Positions 49,981 through 59,346 of a DNA stretch of 64,000 nt are shown in pieces. The DNA is taken from contig JBLXDJ010000001.1 in the NCBI GenBank assembly GCA_048264105.1, forward strand, positions 934,550-998,549, in the 5' to 3' direction. This DNA comes from Oceanospirillum sp048264105. Its GTDB lineage: Bacteria > Pseudomonadota > Gammaproteobacteria > Pseudomonadales > Halomonadaceae. The notes beneath the pieces are model-generated. The model ran no database searches and was not told the DNA's origin. It worked only from the letters and a program-made list of their open reading frames with translations. Within the stretch, counting starts at the first letter, position 1. Each line of letters begins with the position of its first letter. The translations under genes and the position numbers were made by a program.

Positions 49981-51663
49981 TTATCCCTTCTTCTGAATTT
50001 TTGCCCAGCTGTCCTTCAGACCAACTGTTTTGTTGAATACCAGCTTTTCATCCTGACCATGCTCAAAACGATCGGCGCAGAAGTAACCCACACGCTCAAA
50101 CTGAAAACGATCTTCCGGTGCCGCCGTCAGCAGGCTTGGCTCGCAGTAACCGGTGGTCACTTCCAGAGATTCCGGATTGATATGCTCCAGGAAGTTCACC
50201 TCTTTATTACTGTCCGGGCTAGGATCAGTAAACAGGTTCTCATAAAGACGAACTTCAGCCGGAACCGCATGCGGCTCAGAAACCCAATGGATCACACCCT
50301 TCACTTTACGACCTTCCGGGTTTTTACCCAGCGTCTCAGGATCATAAGTACACAGCAGCTCGACAACGTCACCCTGCTCGTTTTTGATGACCTCTTCGCA
50401 CTTAATCACATAAGAGTTACGCAGACGCACCTCTTTACCCTCAGTCAGACGGAAGAATTTCTTCGGTGCATCTTCCATGAAGTCGTCTGAATCGATCAGC
50501 AGCGTGCGGCTGAACGGGATGGTACGCTCACCCATCGCTTCATTAGCCGGATGAGATGGCACAACAAACTCTTCAACCTGATCTTCCGGGTAGTTGGTGA
50601 TAGTGACCTTAATCGGGTTCAGCACACACATCGCACGAGGTGCATTTTCTTCCAGATCAGCACGCAGCGCATGATAGAGCATCGCCACATCAACAACGCC
50701 ATCACTACGGGTTACACCAACCATGTCACAGAACTTACGCAGAGACGCCGGTGTATAACCACGACGACGAAGACCCGCCAATGTTGGCATACGCGGATCA
50801 TCCCAACCTGCGACATGACCTTCATCCACCAGCTGCTTCAGCTTACGCTTACTGGTAACCGTGTAGTTCAGGTTAAGACGGGAGAACTCAATCTGCTTCG
50901 GCTGAGACGGAACCGGCAGATTCTCAATAAACCAGTTATACAGCGGACGGTGATCTTCAAACTCCAGCGTACAGATAGAGTGCGTCACGCCTTCAATCGC
51001 ATCGGACTGACCGTGGGCAAAATCATAGCTTGGGTAGATGCACCACTTATCACCGGTCTGATGGTGATGAGCGCGACGGATACGATACAGAATCGGATCA
51101 CGCAGATTGATATTCGGAGCTGACATATCGATCTTGGCACGCAGGACCTTGCTGCCATCTTCAAACTCACCGGCGCGCATACGTTCAAACAGATCAAGGT
51201 TTTCTTCAACAGAACGGTCACGGAACGGGCTGTCTTTACCCGCTTCGGTCAGCGTACCGCGATATTCACGCATCTGTTCAGCGTTCAGCTCACAAACGTA
51301 GGCTTTACCCGCTTTGATCAACTCAACGGCATAAGCGAAAAGCTGATCGAAGTATTCAGAGGTAAAACGAATATTACCGGCCCACTGAAAACCCAACCAC
51401 TCAACATCCGCTTTAATGGAATCGATGTACTCCTGACTCTCTTTCTCAGGGTTGGTGTCGTCAAAACGCAGATTACAGGCACCATCAAAGTGCTCAGCCA
51501 GACCAAAGTTCAGACAGATCGACTTAGCGTGGCCGATATGCAGATAACCATTTGGCTCAGGAGGGAAACGGGTCGTAATTTGCTCATACTGACCTGCAGC
51601 CAGCTCTTCCTGAATCAATGTACGAATAAAATTAGGTGCAGGTGTGTTTTCAGTGTTGCTCAT
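49981..51663 (-). CDS. glnS: Glutaminyl-tRNA synthetase
   Basis: A 560-aa class I synthetase. PEPNGYLHIGHAKS holds the HIGH motif, VTSKRKLKQL the KMSKS equivalent, and the two C-terminal beta-barrels end in KDSWAKIQKK. The ATG at 51663 opens MSNTENTPAPNFI; the ribosome site is weak, so an in-frame TTG at 51675 cannot be excluded. Divergent from ppiB over ~275 bp; cysS follows. Confidence 0.96.
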   Translation of the reverse strand: MSNTENTPAPNFIRTLIQEELAAGQYEQITTRFPPEPNGYLHIGHAKSICLNFGLAEHFDGACNLRFDDTNPEKESQEYIDSIKADVEWLGFQWAGNIRFTSEYFDQLFAYAVELIKAGKAYVCELNAEQMREYRGTLTEAGKDSPFRDRSVEENLDLFERMRAGEFEDGSKVLRAKIDMSAPNINLRDPILYRIRRAHHHQTGDKWCIYPSYDFAHGQSDAIEGVTHSICTLEFEDHRPLYNWFIENLPVPSQPKQIEFSRLNLNYTVTSKRKLKQLVDEGHVAGWDDPRMPTLAGLRRRGYTPASLRKFCDMVGVTRSDGVVDVAMLYHALRADLEENAPRAMCVLNPIKVTITNYPEDQVEEFVVPSHPANEAMGERTIPFSRTLLIDSDDFMEDAPKKFFRLTEGKEVRLRNSYVIKCEEVIKNEQGDVVELLCTYDPETLGKNPEGRKVKGVIHWVSEPHAVPAEVRLYENLFTDPSPDSNKEVNFLEHINPESLEVTTGYCEPSLLTAAPEDRFQFERVGYFCADRFEHGQDEKLVFNKTVGLKDSWAKIQKKG

Positions 51664-51938
51664 AATCTTTAGCAAATCTCTGAGTAATCGCGTGAATTTC
51701 GTTAGGCGTAACGCCCATTCTAAACTGTCTACTTAGCGGTAAGGTGACTCAGTGCATGATGGCCGCCAAAACACTTCAGCGGCACGGACCGTTTCCGGTA
51801 ACGCCTGATTCTTTTGCCAAACACGCAAAAGCGCTATTATAGCGTTACGGTGGGTCATTAAGCCATCCTGTTTAACATATCAAACACGCGGTTAATGCAT
51901 CTAAGCACGCTGATTAAACAAAGAGATAAGGTCATACC

Positions 51939-52436
51939 ATGATTGTTCTGCATACCAACTTCGGTGACATCAAAATCGAACTGAACTACGAAAAAGCGCC
52001 GATCACTGCGAAAAACTTTGAAGAGTACGTGACCAGCGGCCACTACAACGGCACCATTTTCCACCGTGTGATTAACGGCTTTATGGTACAGGGCGGCGGT
52101 TTTGACGCTGACATGCAACAGAAAGCAACCAACGACCCGATTGAAAACGAAGCAGATAACGGCCTGTCTAACGACACCGGCACTCTGGCGATGGCCCGCA
52201 CCATGGACCCTCACTCCGCTTCAGCTCAGTTCTTTATCAACGTTGCAGACAACGCGTTCCTGAACCACACCGGCAAAAACATGCAGGGCTGGGGCTATTG
52301 CGTATTCGGCAAAGTTGTAGAAGGCATGGAAGTGGTTAACCAGATCAAAGAAGTTAAGACCACTTCTAAAGCGGGTCACCAGGATGTTCCTGCTGAAGCC
52401 GTTATTATTGAATCGGCAGAACTGATCGAAGAGTAA
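51939..52436 (+). CDS. ppiB: Peptidyl-prolyl cis-trans isomerase B (cyclophilin)
   Basis: A 165-aa cytoplasmic cyclophilin without a signal peptide. Conserved catalytic segment FHRVINGFMVQGGGF (with the active Arg), then SASAQFFINVADN and the WGYCVFGKVVEGMEVV loop. The ppiB-lpxH adjacency opposite cysS/glnS is standard for gammaproteobacteria. Confidence 0.96.
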   Translation: MIVLHTNFGDIKIELNYEKAPITAKNFEEYVTSGHYNGTIFHRVINGFMVQGGGFDADMQQKATNDPIENEADNGLSNDTGTLAMARTMDPHSASAQFFINVADNAFLNHTGKNMQGWGYCVFGKVVEGMEVVNQIKEVKTTSKAGHQDVPAEAVIIESAELIEE

Positions 52437-52458
52437 AATCTGACATCAACTCAGCACT

Positions 52459-52511
52459 ATAGCTCTTACCATTAAGAGCTATCTTAAAGGGTCGTTCATT
52501 CGACCCTTTTT
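52459..52511 (+). terminator. Two tandem hairpins after ppiB
   Basis: First stem ATAGCTCTTA/TAAGAGCTAT (52459-52482, loop CCAT, no T tract), then AAAGGGTCG/CGACCCTTT (52486-52509) followed by Ts. The second is a good intrinsic terminator; the first may stabilise the 3' end or assist. Confidence 0.8.
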
Positions 52512-52581
52512 GCTATTCAGGGTTTAGCCACCGGCAAATCACTTATCACTGACCGAGCCTCAACCACACAGATGCGATGCT

Positions 52582-53298
52582 ATGAAACAACTTTTTATAT
52601 CTGATCTTCATCTGAAAGAGATCGACCACCCCGTTACCAAAGCCTTTTTTGCATTTATCGAGCAAAAAGCCCCTGAAGCTGACGAGCTCTATATACTGGG
52701 GGATTTTTTTGAATACTGGATCGGCGATGATGCGGGTAATGAGCTGAGCCAAAAAGTAGCCAACAAACTATCTGAACTAAAAAGCAACCATAACACCGCC
52801 ATTTTCTTTATGGTGGGCAACAGGGATTTCCTGCTGGGAAAAAGCTATTGCGATCAAGCCGGCATGACCCTTATTGAAGAGCCCTACAAACTGCCGGGTT
52901 CAGAGATCGTGCTCTGCCACGGCGATGCCGAGTGTATCGACGATGTGGAATACCAGAAAGTACGCCAGATGCTGCGTAATCCTCAATGGCAGCAAGCCTT
53001 CCTCAGCAAATCGATTCAGGAACGCATCGCCTTCGCCGAACAGGCCCGAGCCCAAAGTCAGGAGCATCAGGAAGGCGATGAGTACAGCGATCTTGATGAC
53101 GATGCCGTACGGATACTTCTGGAACAACACCACGCTAACACCCTGATCCACGGCCACACCCACAAACCCGGTATCCGCACAGTGGGCGACAGTAGTATGC
53201 AGCGCCTCACCCTGAGCGACTGGGATCACGACATCTATTACGCTGAAATTGACGCCGGAAAGGCACCACAACTGCTTAAATTCTCAGGCAACGCTTGA
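52582..53298 (+). CDS. lpxH: UDP-2,3-diacylglucosamine diphosphatase
   Basis: A 238-aa metallophosphoesterase of lipid A synthesis, cleaving UDP-2,3-diacylglucosamine to lipid X, peripheral to the inner membrane. Metal motifs: SDLHL, GDFFEYWIGDD, GNRDF, CHGD and HGHTHKPG. The ATG at 52582 follows a short leader after the ppiB terminator. Length is normal. Confidence 0.96.
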   Translation: MKQLFISDLHLKEIDHPVTKAFFAFIEQKAPEADELYILGDFFEYWIGDDAGNELSQKVANKLSELKSNHNTAIFFMVGNRDFLLGKSYCDQAGMTLIEEPYKLPGSEIVLCHGDAECIDDVEYQKVRQMLRNPQWQQAFLSKSIQERIAFAEQARAQSQEHQEGDEYSDLDDDAVRILLEQHHANTLIHGHTHKPGIRTVGDSSMQRLTLSDWDHDIYYAEIDAGKAPQLLKFSGNA

Positions 53299-53360
53299 AT
53301 TCCAGAGAAAGTGACTGAAATCAACGACCAAAGTTGAACCTGATCAGTCAATTACCCAAC

Positions 53361-53389
53361 TTAACATTGTCGACATTTTAATTTAGAAT
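53361..53389 (+). promoter_or_regulatory. Sigma70 promoter for acnB
   Basis: -35 TTAACA (53361-53366), 17-base spacer, -10 TAGAAT (53384-53389). This leaves a 5' leader of about 100 bases before the GTG start, long enough for post-transcriptional control. Confidence 0.65.
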
Positions 53390-53496
53390 CGTGCCACCGA
53401 ATAAGAAGGTCGATGAATACATCGAACGCTTTGATTTCACGTAAAAAACTGTCTTTTTTATGTTGGATCAGGGCATAAACTGATGAGGGTCTTACC

Positions 53497-56100
53497 GTGC
53501 TTGAAGCATATCGCAAACACGTAGAAGAGCGCGCCGCTGAAGGTGTTGTACCTAAGCCGCTGAACGCTGAACAAACTGCGGAACTGATTGAACTGCTGAA
53601 AACTCCACCAGCAGGCGAAGAAGAATTCATCCTTGATTTGCTGACGAACCGCGTACCACCAGGTGTTGACGAAGCTGCATACGTTAAAGCTGGTTTCCTG
53701 TCTGCAATCGCTAAAGGTGAGGCATCCTCCCCTCTGATCGACAAGAAGCACGCCGTTAAACTGCTGGGTACCATGCAGGGCGGCTACAACATCGAAACTC
53801 TGGTTGGCCTGCTGGACGATGCAGAGCTGGGCGAAGCGGCAGCTGCTGAGCTGAAGCACACCCTGCTGATGTTTGATGCGTTCCATGACGTTGCTGATAA
53901 AGCAAAAGAAGGCAACGAGATCGCTAAAAGCGTTATCGAGTCTTGGGCTGAAGGCGAGTGGTTCACTTCCAAGCCTGAGCTGGCTGAAAAGATCACCCTG
54001 AGCGTATTTAAAGTAACTGGCGAGACTAACACTGACGACCTGTCTCCTGCACCAGATGCGTTCACCCGTCCTGACATTCCTAAGCACGCTATGGCGATGC
54101 TGAAGATGGAACGTGAAGGTATCAACCCTGACGAGCCAGGCGTACAAGGCCCAATCAAGCAGATCCGTGAACTGCTGGACCAGGGTCACCCTGTTGCATA
54201 CGTTGGTGACGTTGTAGGTACCGGTTCTTCCCGTAAGTCCGCGACTAACTCTGTTCTGTGGTTCTTCGGTGACGAAATCCCGAACGTTCCTAACAAGCGC
54301 GCTGGCGGCTTCTGCTTCGGCGGCAAGATCGCTCCTATCTTCTATAACACTATGGAAGATGCAGGCGCACTGCCGATCGAAATGGACGTAGAAAACCTGA
54401 ACATGGGCGACGTAATCGACGTTTACCCATACGAAGGTAAAGTGTGCAAGCACGGCACTGACGAAGTTGTTTCTACTTTCAAACTGAAAACTCAGGTTCT
54501 GCTGGACGAAGTTCGTGCCGGCGGTCGTATCCCACTGATCATTGGTCGTGGCCTGACTGAGAAAGCTCGTGAGTTCCTGGCGAAAGGTCCTACTGACCTG
54601 TTCAAACGCCCTGAGCAGCCAAAAGATACCGGTAAAGGTTACTCTCTGGCTCAGAAAATGGTTGGTAAAGCGTGTGGTGTTGAAGGCGTACGCCCGGGCA
54701 CTTACGTAGAGCCTAAGATGACCACTGTAGGTTCTCAGGACACCACTGGTCCTATGACCCGTGACGAACTGAAAGATCTGGCATGTCTGGGCTTCTCTGC
54801 AGACCTGACAATGCAGTCTTTCTGCCACACTGCTGCTTATCCTAAGCCAGTTGATGTGAACACCCACCACACTCTGCCAGACTTCATCATGAACCGTGGC
54901 GGTGTATCTCTGCGTCCTGGTGACGGTGTAATCCACTCATGGCTGAACCGTATGCTGCTGCCTGATACTGTTGGTACTGGTGGTGACTCTCACACCCGTT
55001 TCCCAATCGGTATCTCTTTCCCAGCAGGTTCCGGTCTGGTTGCATTCGCAGCAGCGACTGGCGTTATGCCTCTGGATATGCCTGAGTCTGTACTGGTTCG
55101 CTTCAAAGGCGAAAAAATGCAGCCTGGCGTAACTCTGCGTGACCTGGTTAACGCGATTCCTTACTTCGCGATCAAACAGGGTCTGCTGACTGTTGCTAAA
55201 GCCGGTAAGAAGAACATCTTCTCTGGCCGCATTCTGGAAATTGAAGGTCTGCCTAACCTGAAAGTTGAGCAGGCGTTCGAACTGTCTGACTCTGCAGCAG
55301 AGCGTTCTGCAGCGGCTTGTTCTATCAAGCTGAACGAAGAGCCAATCGCTGAATACCTGCGTTCTAACATCACCATGCTGAAGTGGATGATTGCAGAAGG
55401 CTACGGCGATGTACGTACCATTGAGCGTCGTATCAAGGGTATGGAAGACTGGCTGGCTAACCCTCAGCTGCTGGAAGGCGATGCAGATGCAGAATACGCA
55501 GCTGTAATCGAAATCGATCTGGACGAAGTTAAAGAGCCTATCCTGGCTTGCCCTAACGATCCGGATGACGTGAAACTGCTGTCTGAGCTGGCTGGCGAGA
55601 AAATCGACGAAGTATTCATCGGTTCTTGCATGACCAACATCGGTCACTTCCGTGCCGCTGGTAAACTGCTGGATGCTGCTGGTCAACAGCTGCCTACCCG
55701 CATGTGGATCGCGCCTCCAACTAAGATGGACCAGGCTCAGCTGACTGAAGAAGGTTACTACAACATCTTCGGTAAAGCCGGTGCACGTATGGAGATGCCG
55801 GGTTGTTCTCTGTGTATGGGTAACCAGGCGCGTGTTGGCGACAACACCACTGTAGTATCTACCTCTACCCGTAACTTCCCGAACCGTCTGGGTACAGGTG
55901 CTAACGTTTACCTGTCTTCTGCTGAGCTGGCTGCTGTTGCGGCTCTGACCGGCAAACTGCCTACGGTTGAAGAGTACATGCAGTACACTGCGAAGCTGGA
56001 TACTATGGCTGACGACGTGTACCGCTACCTGAACTTTGATCAGATCGCCAGCTACCAGTCTGCGGCATCTAAGTTCATTCCTCTGGCTCAGGAAGCTTAA
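53497..56100 (+). CDS. acnB: Aconitate hydratase B
   Basis: An 867-aa TCA-cycle enzyme interconverting citrate and isocitrate. The start is GTG (GTGCTTGAAGCATA), with GAGGG upstream. N-terminal HEAT-like domain and the aconitase B domain 2 lead to the [4Fe-4S] Cys ligands in SCMTNIGHF and CSLCMGNQAR. Codon use here is more biased than in neighbours, as expected of a highly expressed gene. Own promoter and terminator. Confidence 0.97.
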   Translation: MLEAYRKHVEERAAEGVVPKPLNAEQTAELIELLKTPPAGEEEFILDLLTNRVPPGVDEAAYVKAGFLSAIAKGEASSPLIDKKHAVKLLGTMQGGYNIETLVGLLDDAELGEAAAAELKHTLLMFDAFHDVADKAKEGNEIAKSVIESWAEGEWFTSKPELAEKITLSVFKVTGETNTDDLSPAPDAFTRPDIPKHAMAMLKMEREGINPDEPGVQGPIKQIRELLDQGHPVAYVGDVVGTGSSRKSATNSVLWFFGDEIPNVPNKRAGGFCFGGKIAPIFYNTMEDAGALPIEMDVENLNMGDVIDVYPYEGKVCKHGTDEVVSTFKLKTQVLLDEVRAGGRIPLIIGRGLTEKAREFLAKGPTDLFKRPEQPKDTGKGYSLAQKMVGKACGVEGVRPGTYVEPKMTTVGSQDTTGPMTRDELKDLACLGFSADLTMQSFCHTAAYPKPVDVNTHHTLPDFIMNRGGVSLRPGDGVIHSWLNRMLLPDTVGTGGDSHTRFPIGISFPAGSGLVAFAAATGVMPLDMPESVLVRFKGEKMQPGVTLRDLVNAIPYFAIKQGLLTVAKAGKKNIFSGRILEIEGLPNLKVEQAFELSDSAAERSAAACSIKLNEEPIAEYLRSNITMLKWMIAEGYGDVRTIERRIKGMEDWLANPQLLEGDADAEYAAVIEIDLDEVKEPILACPNDPDDVKLLSELAGEKIDEVFIGSCMTNIGHFRAAGKLLDAAGQQLPTRMWIAPPTKMDQAQLTEEGYYNIFGKAGARMEMPGCSLCMGNQARVGDNTTVVSTSTRNFPNRLGTGANVYLSSAELAAVAALTGKLPTVEEYMQYTAKLDTMADDVYRYLNFDQIASYQSAASKFIPLAQEA

Positions 56101-56129
56101 TTCTGAATTATCAGAAAGCGTACTGAACC

Positions 56130-56160
56130 CAAAAACCCCGGCTTTGCCGGGGTTTTTTTA
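56130..56160 (+). terminator. Rho-independent terminator after acnB
   Basis: ACCCCGGC-TTT-GCCGGGGT followed by Ts, 30 bp after the acnB stop. Confidence 0.92.
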
Positions 56161-56312
56161 TGCATGAAAAACAATAAGCTAACTCTTTTTTGACCTTTTA
56201 AAAGATTAATTATGTCGCATTTCTCCTGGCGAACTGGTGGTAGAATCCTGCCGTTGCCCATGCTGTGATCGCAGCTGGCTTATACTACTTGGCCACAGGA
56301 GTTATCCGCCAA

Positions 56313-57257
56313 ATGGAATTTATAATCGAAGCCCTTCTCTCTTTTGAAGTCATTCTGCTCATCCTGGTGCTGTTTCTGGTTAAAAGCACCATCAAGTTTG
56401 TTCCTCAGAATCAGGCCTGGCTGATTGAACGTTTTGGTAAATACCAGTCAACCAAAGAAGCCGGTCTGAATTTTATTATCCCTTTTATCGACCGTATTGC
56501 CGCTGAACGCAGCCTTAAAGAGCAGGCTGTAGATGTGCCATCGCAAAGCGCGATCACCAAAGACAACATCTCTCTGGTCGTTGATGGCGTACTCTATTTC
56601 CGTGTACTGGATCCCTACAAAGCGACCTATGGTGTAGATGACTACGTCTTTGCGGTGACACAGCTGGCACAGACCACCATGCGTTCTGAGCTGGGTAAAA
56701 TGGAGCTGGATAAAACGTTCGAAGAGCGTGACATGCTGAATGCCAATATCGTTTCCGCGATCAATCAGGCTGCTGAGCCATGGGGTATTCAGGTACTGCG
56801 TTACGAGATCAAAGATATCGTGCCACCTAACTCCGTGATGGAAGCGATGGAAGCTCAGATGAAGGCAGAGCGTGTTAAACGTGCCCAGATTCTGGAATCC
56901 GAAGGTGATCGTCAGGCCGCAATCAATGTTGCTGAAGGTAAAAAACAGGCTCAGGTTCTGGCTGCAGAAGCGGATAAAGCAGAACAGATTTTGCAGGCCC
57001 ATGGTGAAGCTGAAGCCATTATTGCGGTAGCCGACGCTCAGGCAGAAGCACTGCGCAAAGTAGGTGAAGCGGCTAATACCGAGCAGGGTCAGAAAGCGAT
57101 TCAGCTGGATCTGGCCACTAAAGCGATTGAAGCCAAACAGGCGATCGCGAAAGAAAGCTCTGTGGTTCTTCTGCCGGACGGTGGCACCGATGCCAGCTCT
57201 CTTGTAGCCTCTTCCATGTCTATCATTAACTCACTGAACAGTAAGCAACAGGGGTAA
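56313..57257 (+). CDS. qmcA: SPFH/stomatin-like membrane protease-associated protein (QmcA-like)
   Basis: A 314-aa protein with one N-terminal membrane helix (~1-23) and a Band 7/SPFH domain (~25-190; VPQNQAWLIERFGKY, later LRYEIKDIVPP) followed by an Ala/Glu-rich coiled coil (~190-290). Such proteins form oligomeric membrane scaffolds and modulate FtsH-type proteases. ATG 56313 is preferred to the upstream GTG at 56265; GGAG is about 11 bases upstream, slightly far. It is paired with the NfeD-type gene 2 bp downstream. Confidence 0.88.
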   Translation: MEFIIEALLSFEVILLILVLFLVKSTIKFVPQNQAWLIERFGKYQSTKEAGLNFIIPFIDRIAAERSLKEQAVDVPSQSAITKDNISLVVDGVLYFRVLDPYKATYGVDDYVFAVTQLAQTTMRSELGKMELDKTFEERDMLNANIVSAINQAAEPWGIQVLRYEIKDIVPPNSVMEAMEAQMKAERVKRAQILESEGDRQAAINVAEGKKQAQVLAAEADKAEQILQAHGEAEAIIAVADAQAEALRKVGEAANTEQGQKAIQLDLATKAIEAKQAIAKESSVVLLPDGGTDASSLVASSMSIINSLNSKQQG

Positions 57258-57259
57258 AC

Positions 57260-57718
57260 ATGGAATTTCTGCTACAGAACCTTGCTGAATCCCTGATGGT
57301 CATGGGCGTTCTTGCCCTGATCATTGAGGTTGCAGTGCTGGGCTTTTCGACCTTTGTACTTTTTTTCTTTGGTCTTTCCCTGCTGATTACCGGCGCTTTG
57401 ATGACATTCGGCGTCTTAACACCGGATGCCAGCACCGCGTTCTGGTCTAATGCCATACTGACAGCCCTTCTTACCATAGGCTTATGGAAGCCTCTTAAGT
57501 CAGCCCAATCCAAAACGGATGACAAGCAGGTCAAAAGTGACTTTGCCGACCATAGCTTTGTACTGGATGCCAATGTGGACAGCAAAGGTGAAAGCCTTTA
57601 TCAGTACTCAGGGATTAGCTGGAAACTGAAGAGCCTTCAGCCTATCGAAAAAGGGACTCATGTACGCATCACCAAAATGGAAGTGGGTGTGCTCTGGGTA
57701 GAAGCTGTAGCAGATTGA
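57260..57718 (+). CDS. NfeD-family membrane protein (YbbJ-like)
   Basis: A 152-aa protein with three membrane helices (~8-30, 32-52, 60-82) and a C-terminal OB-fold domain (~95-150) ending in GTHVRITKMEVGVLWVEA. NfeD proteins are the standard partners of SPFH proteins such as QmcA. Here they form a two-gene operon. It starts two bases after the qmcA stop. Confidence 0.9.
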   Translation: MEFLLQNLAESLMVMGVLALIIEVAVLGFSTFVLFFFGLSLLITGALMTFGVLTPDASTAFWSNAILTALLTIGLWKPLKSAQSKTDDKQVKSDFADHSFVLDANVDSKGESLYQYSGISWKLKSLQPIEKGTHVRITKMEVGVLWVEAVAD

Positions 57719-57730
57719 TCTCCCGCCCAT

Positions 57731-57770
57731 AAAAAACGGCGCTTAGCATTACACTAAGCGCCGTTTTTTT
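57731..57770. terminator. Bidirectional rho-independent terminator
   Basis: CGGCGCTTAG/CTAAGCGCCG with A and T runs, between the convergent NfeD and CoA-transferase genes. Confidence 0.92.
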
Positions 57771-57793
57771 GACTTTAGGAAAACCTCAGGGCT

Positions 57794-58846
57794 TTATTTA
57801 AACCTGAACGATGGCGCCATCTGAGGCGTGTATTGTCCCTGACGAATCATCCCCCGCGCCTGAAACTGAGGATGCTGACTGGCCTCTGCAAATGTCAGCA
57901 CCGGCTCAACACAGGCATCAACGGCTGCAAACTGCTTACACCAGTAATCAAACGGCTGAGACAGAAAAACCTCCTGAATCGAAATTTTAACCGCCTGCTG
58001 AGCTTCTTCGCTAAAGTCAGCGCATTGTGCCGCAAGGTGCGTCAGATTCAGCGTCTCCAGCAAACGCTGCTGGAACTGCGGCTCTAGGCTACCAACAGCC
58101 ATATAGCGGCCATCTGAGGTCTCATAATAATCATAAAAAGTGCCGCCATTCAGCCATCCGGTTTCTGCAGAGGGCTGCTCTCCTCCGGCCAATGCCGCAG
58201 CACCTGCCATACCATTCAGGGAAAAGGCTGCATCCGTCATACTGATATCAATATACTGGCCTTCACCCTGCAACTGGCGCTGAATGACTGCAGCCAGAAC
58301 CGCCATGACAGCCTGATGAGAGCCACCGGCAAGATCAGCAACCTGCATCCCCTGAGGCACCGGTGCTTCACCTTTGCGACGGCTATAGTCCGCAAGCCCA
58401 CTTAAAGCCAGGTAGTTCAGGTCGTGACCTGCCCGATCACGATAAGGGCCGGTTTGTCCGTACCCCGTAATACTGCAATAAATAAGCGCGTCATTGTGCT
58501 GCCGTAAAGCGTCATAGCCAACACCCAGCCGATCCATCACACCGGGGCGAAACTGCTCCAGCACGATATCGTACTCTTTAACCAGCGCCTTAACCTCTTC
58601 GACCGCCTCCGGCTGTTTCAAATCGAGATAACAGACATCTTTCTTGTCATTCAGCTGACGATAAGCGGCAGAAACGCCTTCGATTTGCGGGGTTAACCCT
58701 TTAACAAGATCAGGCCGGGAGGGAGATTCAACCCGAAGCACCTCAGCCCCCATCTCCGCCATAATCATAGAGGCATAGGGGCCAGGCAACAGTGTACTGA
58801 AATCAAGAATTTTCAGCCCCTTCAGGGGCTTTTTGCTCTCAGGCAT
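57794..58846 (-). CDS. CaiB/BaiF-family protein, alpha-methylacyl-CoA racemase-like
   Basis: A 350-aa class III CoA-transferase-fold protein. LDFSTLLPGPYASMIMAEMGAEVLRVE is the family start. GHDLNYLALSG and ADLAGGSHQ match the active-site region of alpha-methylacyl-CoA racemase (His of GHD and Asp of ADLAGG in that family), arguing for racemisation of 2-methylacyl-CoA esters rather than CoA transfer. The substrate is inferred. ATG 58846 has AAAGGA nine bases upstream. Downstream of creA on the same strand by ~40 bp. Confidence 0.85.
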   Translation of the reverse strand: MPESKKPLKGLKILDFSTLLPGPYASMIMAEMGAEVLRVESPSRPDLVKGLTPQIEGVSAAYRQLNDKKDVCYLDLKQPEAVEEVKALVKEYDIVLEQFRPGVMDRLGVGYDALRQHNDALIYCSITGYGQTGPYRDRAGHDLNYLALSGLADYSRRKGEAPVPQGMQVADLAGGSHQAVMAVLAAVIQRQLQGEGQYIDISMTDAAFSLNGMAGAAALAGGEQPSAETGWLNGGTFYDYYETSDGRYMAVGSLEPQFQQRLLETLNLTHLAAQCADFSEEAQQAVKISIQEVFLSQPFDYWCKQFAAVDACVEPVLTFAEASQHPQFQARGMIRQGQYTPQMAPSFRFK

Positions 58847-58887
58847 ATCCTTCAATCCTTTATTATTGTTTTAGATTGGGCTGCCGG

Positions 58888-59346
58888 TCAGAAATTATCC
58901 TGTATCGACACCACTGAAATTGAGTTTTTCGGCGAACCCTCAATCACCTTATCGGAATAAACCAGATAGATCAGGGTATGGCGGCGCTCATCATAAAAAC
59001 GAACCACCTGCAGGGTTTTAAATACCAGACTGGTGCGCTTGTTAAACACCTTTTCGCCATCTTCCAGATCTTTTGGCAAGGTAACCGGCCCCACCTGGCG
59101 ACAGGCAATAGAGCCATCGGAAGGATCTTCAGCTAACCCCAGGCCACCGCTGATACCGCCGGTTTTAGCTCTTGCCAGCCAGCAGCTGACCCCTTCAATA
59201 TCCGGGTCATCGAAGGCTTCAATCACAATCTTGTGATTCGGGCCTAACATCTTAAAAACAGTACTGACCGAACCAATCTCCTCAGCATGAACAGACAAGG
59301 GGGCTGCCAGTAGCAGAGCGATCAAGTAACCAATTACCTTAGACAT
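58888..59346 (-). CDS. creA: CreA-family periplasmic protein
   Basis: A 152-aa protein with a signal peptide (MSKVIGYLIALLLAAPLSVHA). The mature part matches CreA: EIGSVSTVFKMLGPNHKI, EAFDDPDIEGVSCWLARAKTGGISGGLGLAEDPSDGSIACRQ and RHTLIYLVYSDKVIEGSPKNSIS. Its function is unclear. ATG 59346 has AAGGA eight bases upstream and overlaps the 3' end of the GGDEF-EAL gene by eight bases, so the two are translationally linked. Confidence 0.9.
   Translation of the reverse strand: MSKVIGYLIALLLAAPLSVHAEEIGSVSTVFKMLGPNHKIVIEAFDDPDIEGVSCWLARAKTGGISGGLGLAEDPSDGSIACRQVGPVTLPKDLEDGEKVFNKRTSLVFKTLQVVRFYDERRHTLIYLVYSDKVIEGSPKNSISVVSIQDNF

Noticed and set aside
53458..54936. A 492-codon minus-strand open frame inside acnB
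   Set aside because: It is antisense to conserved aconitase B and results from the strongly biased codon use of acnB.
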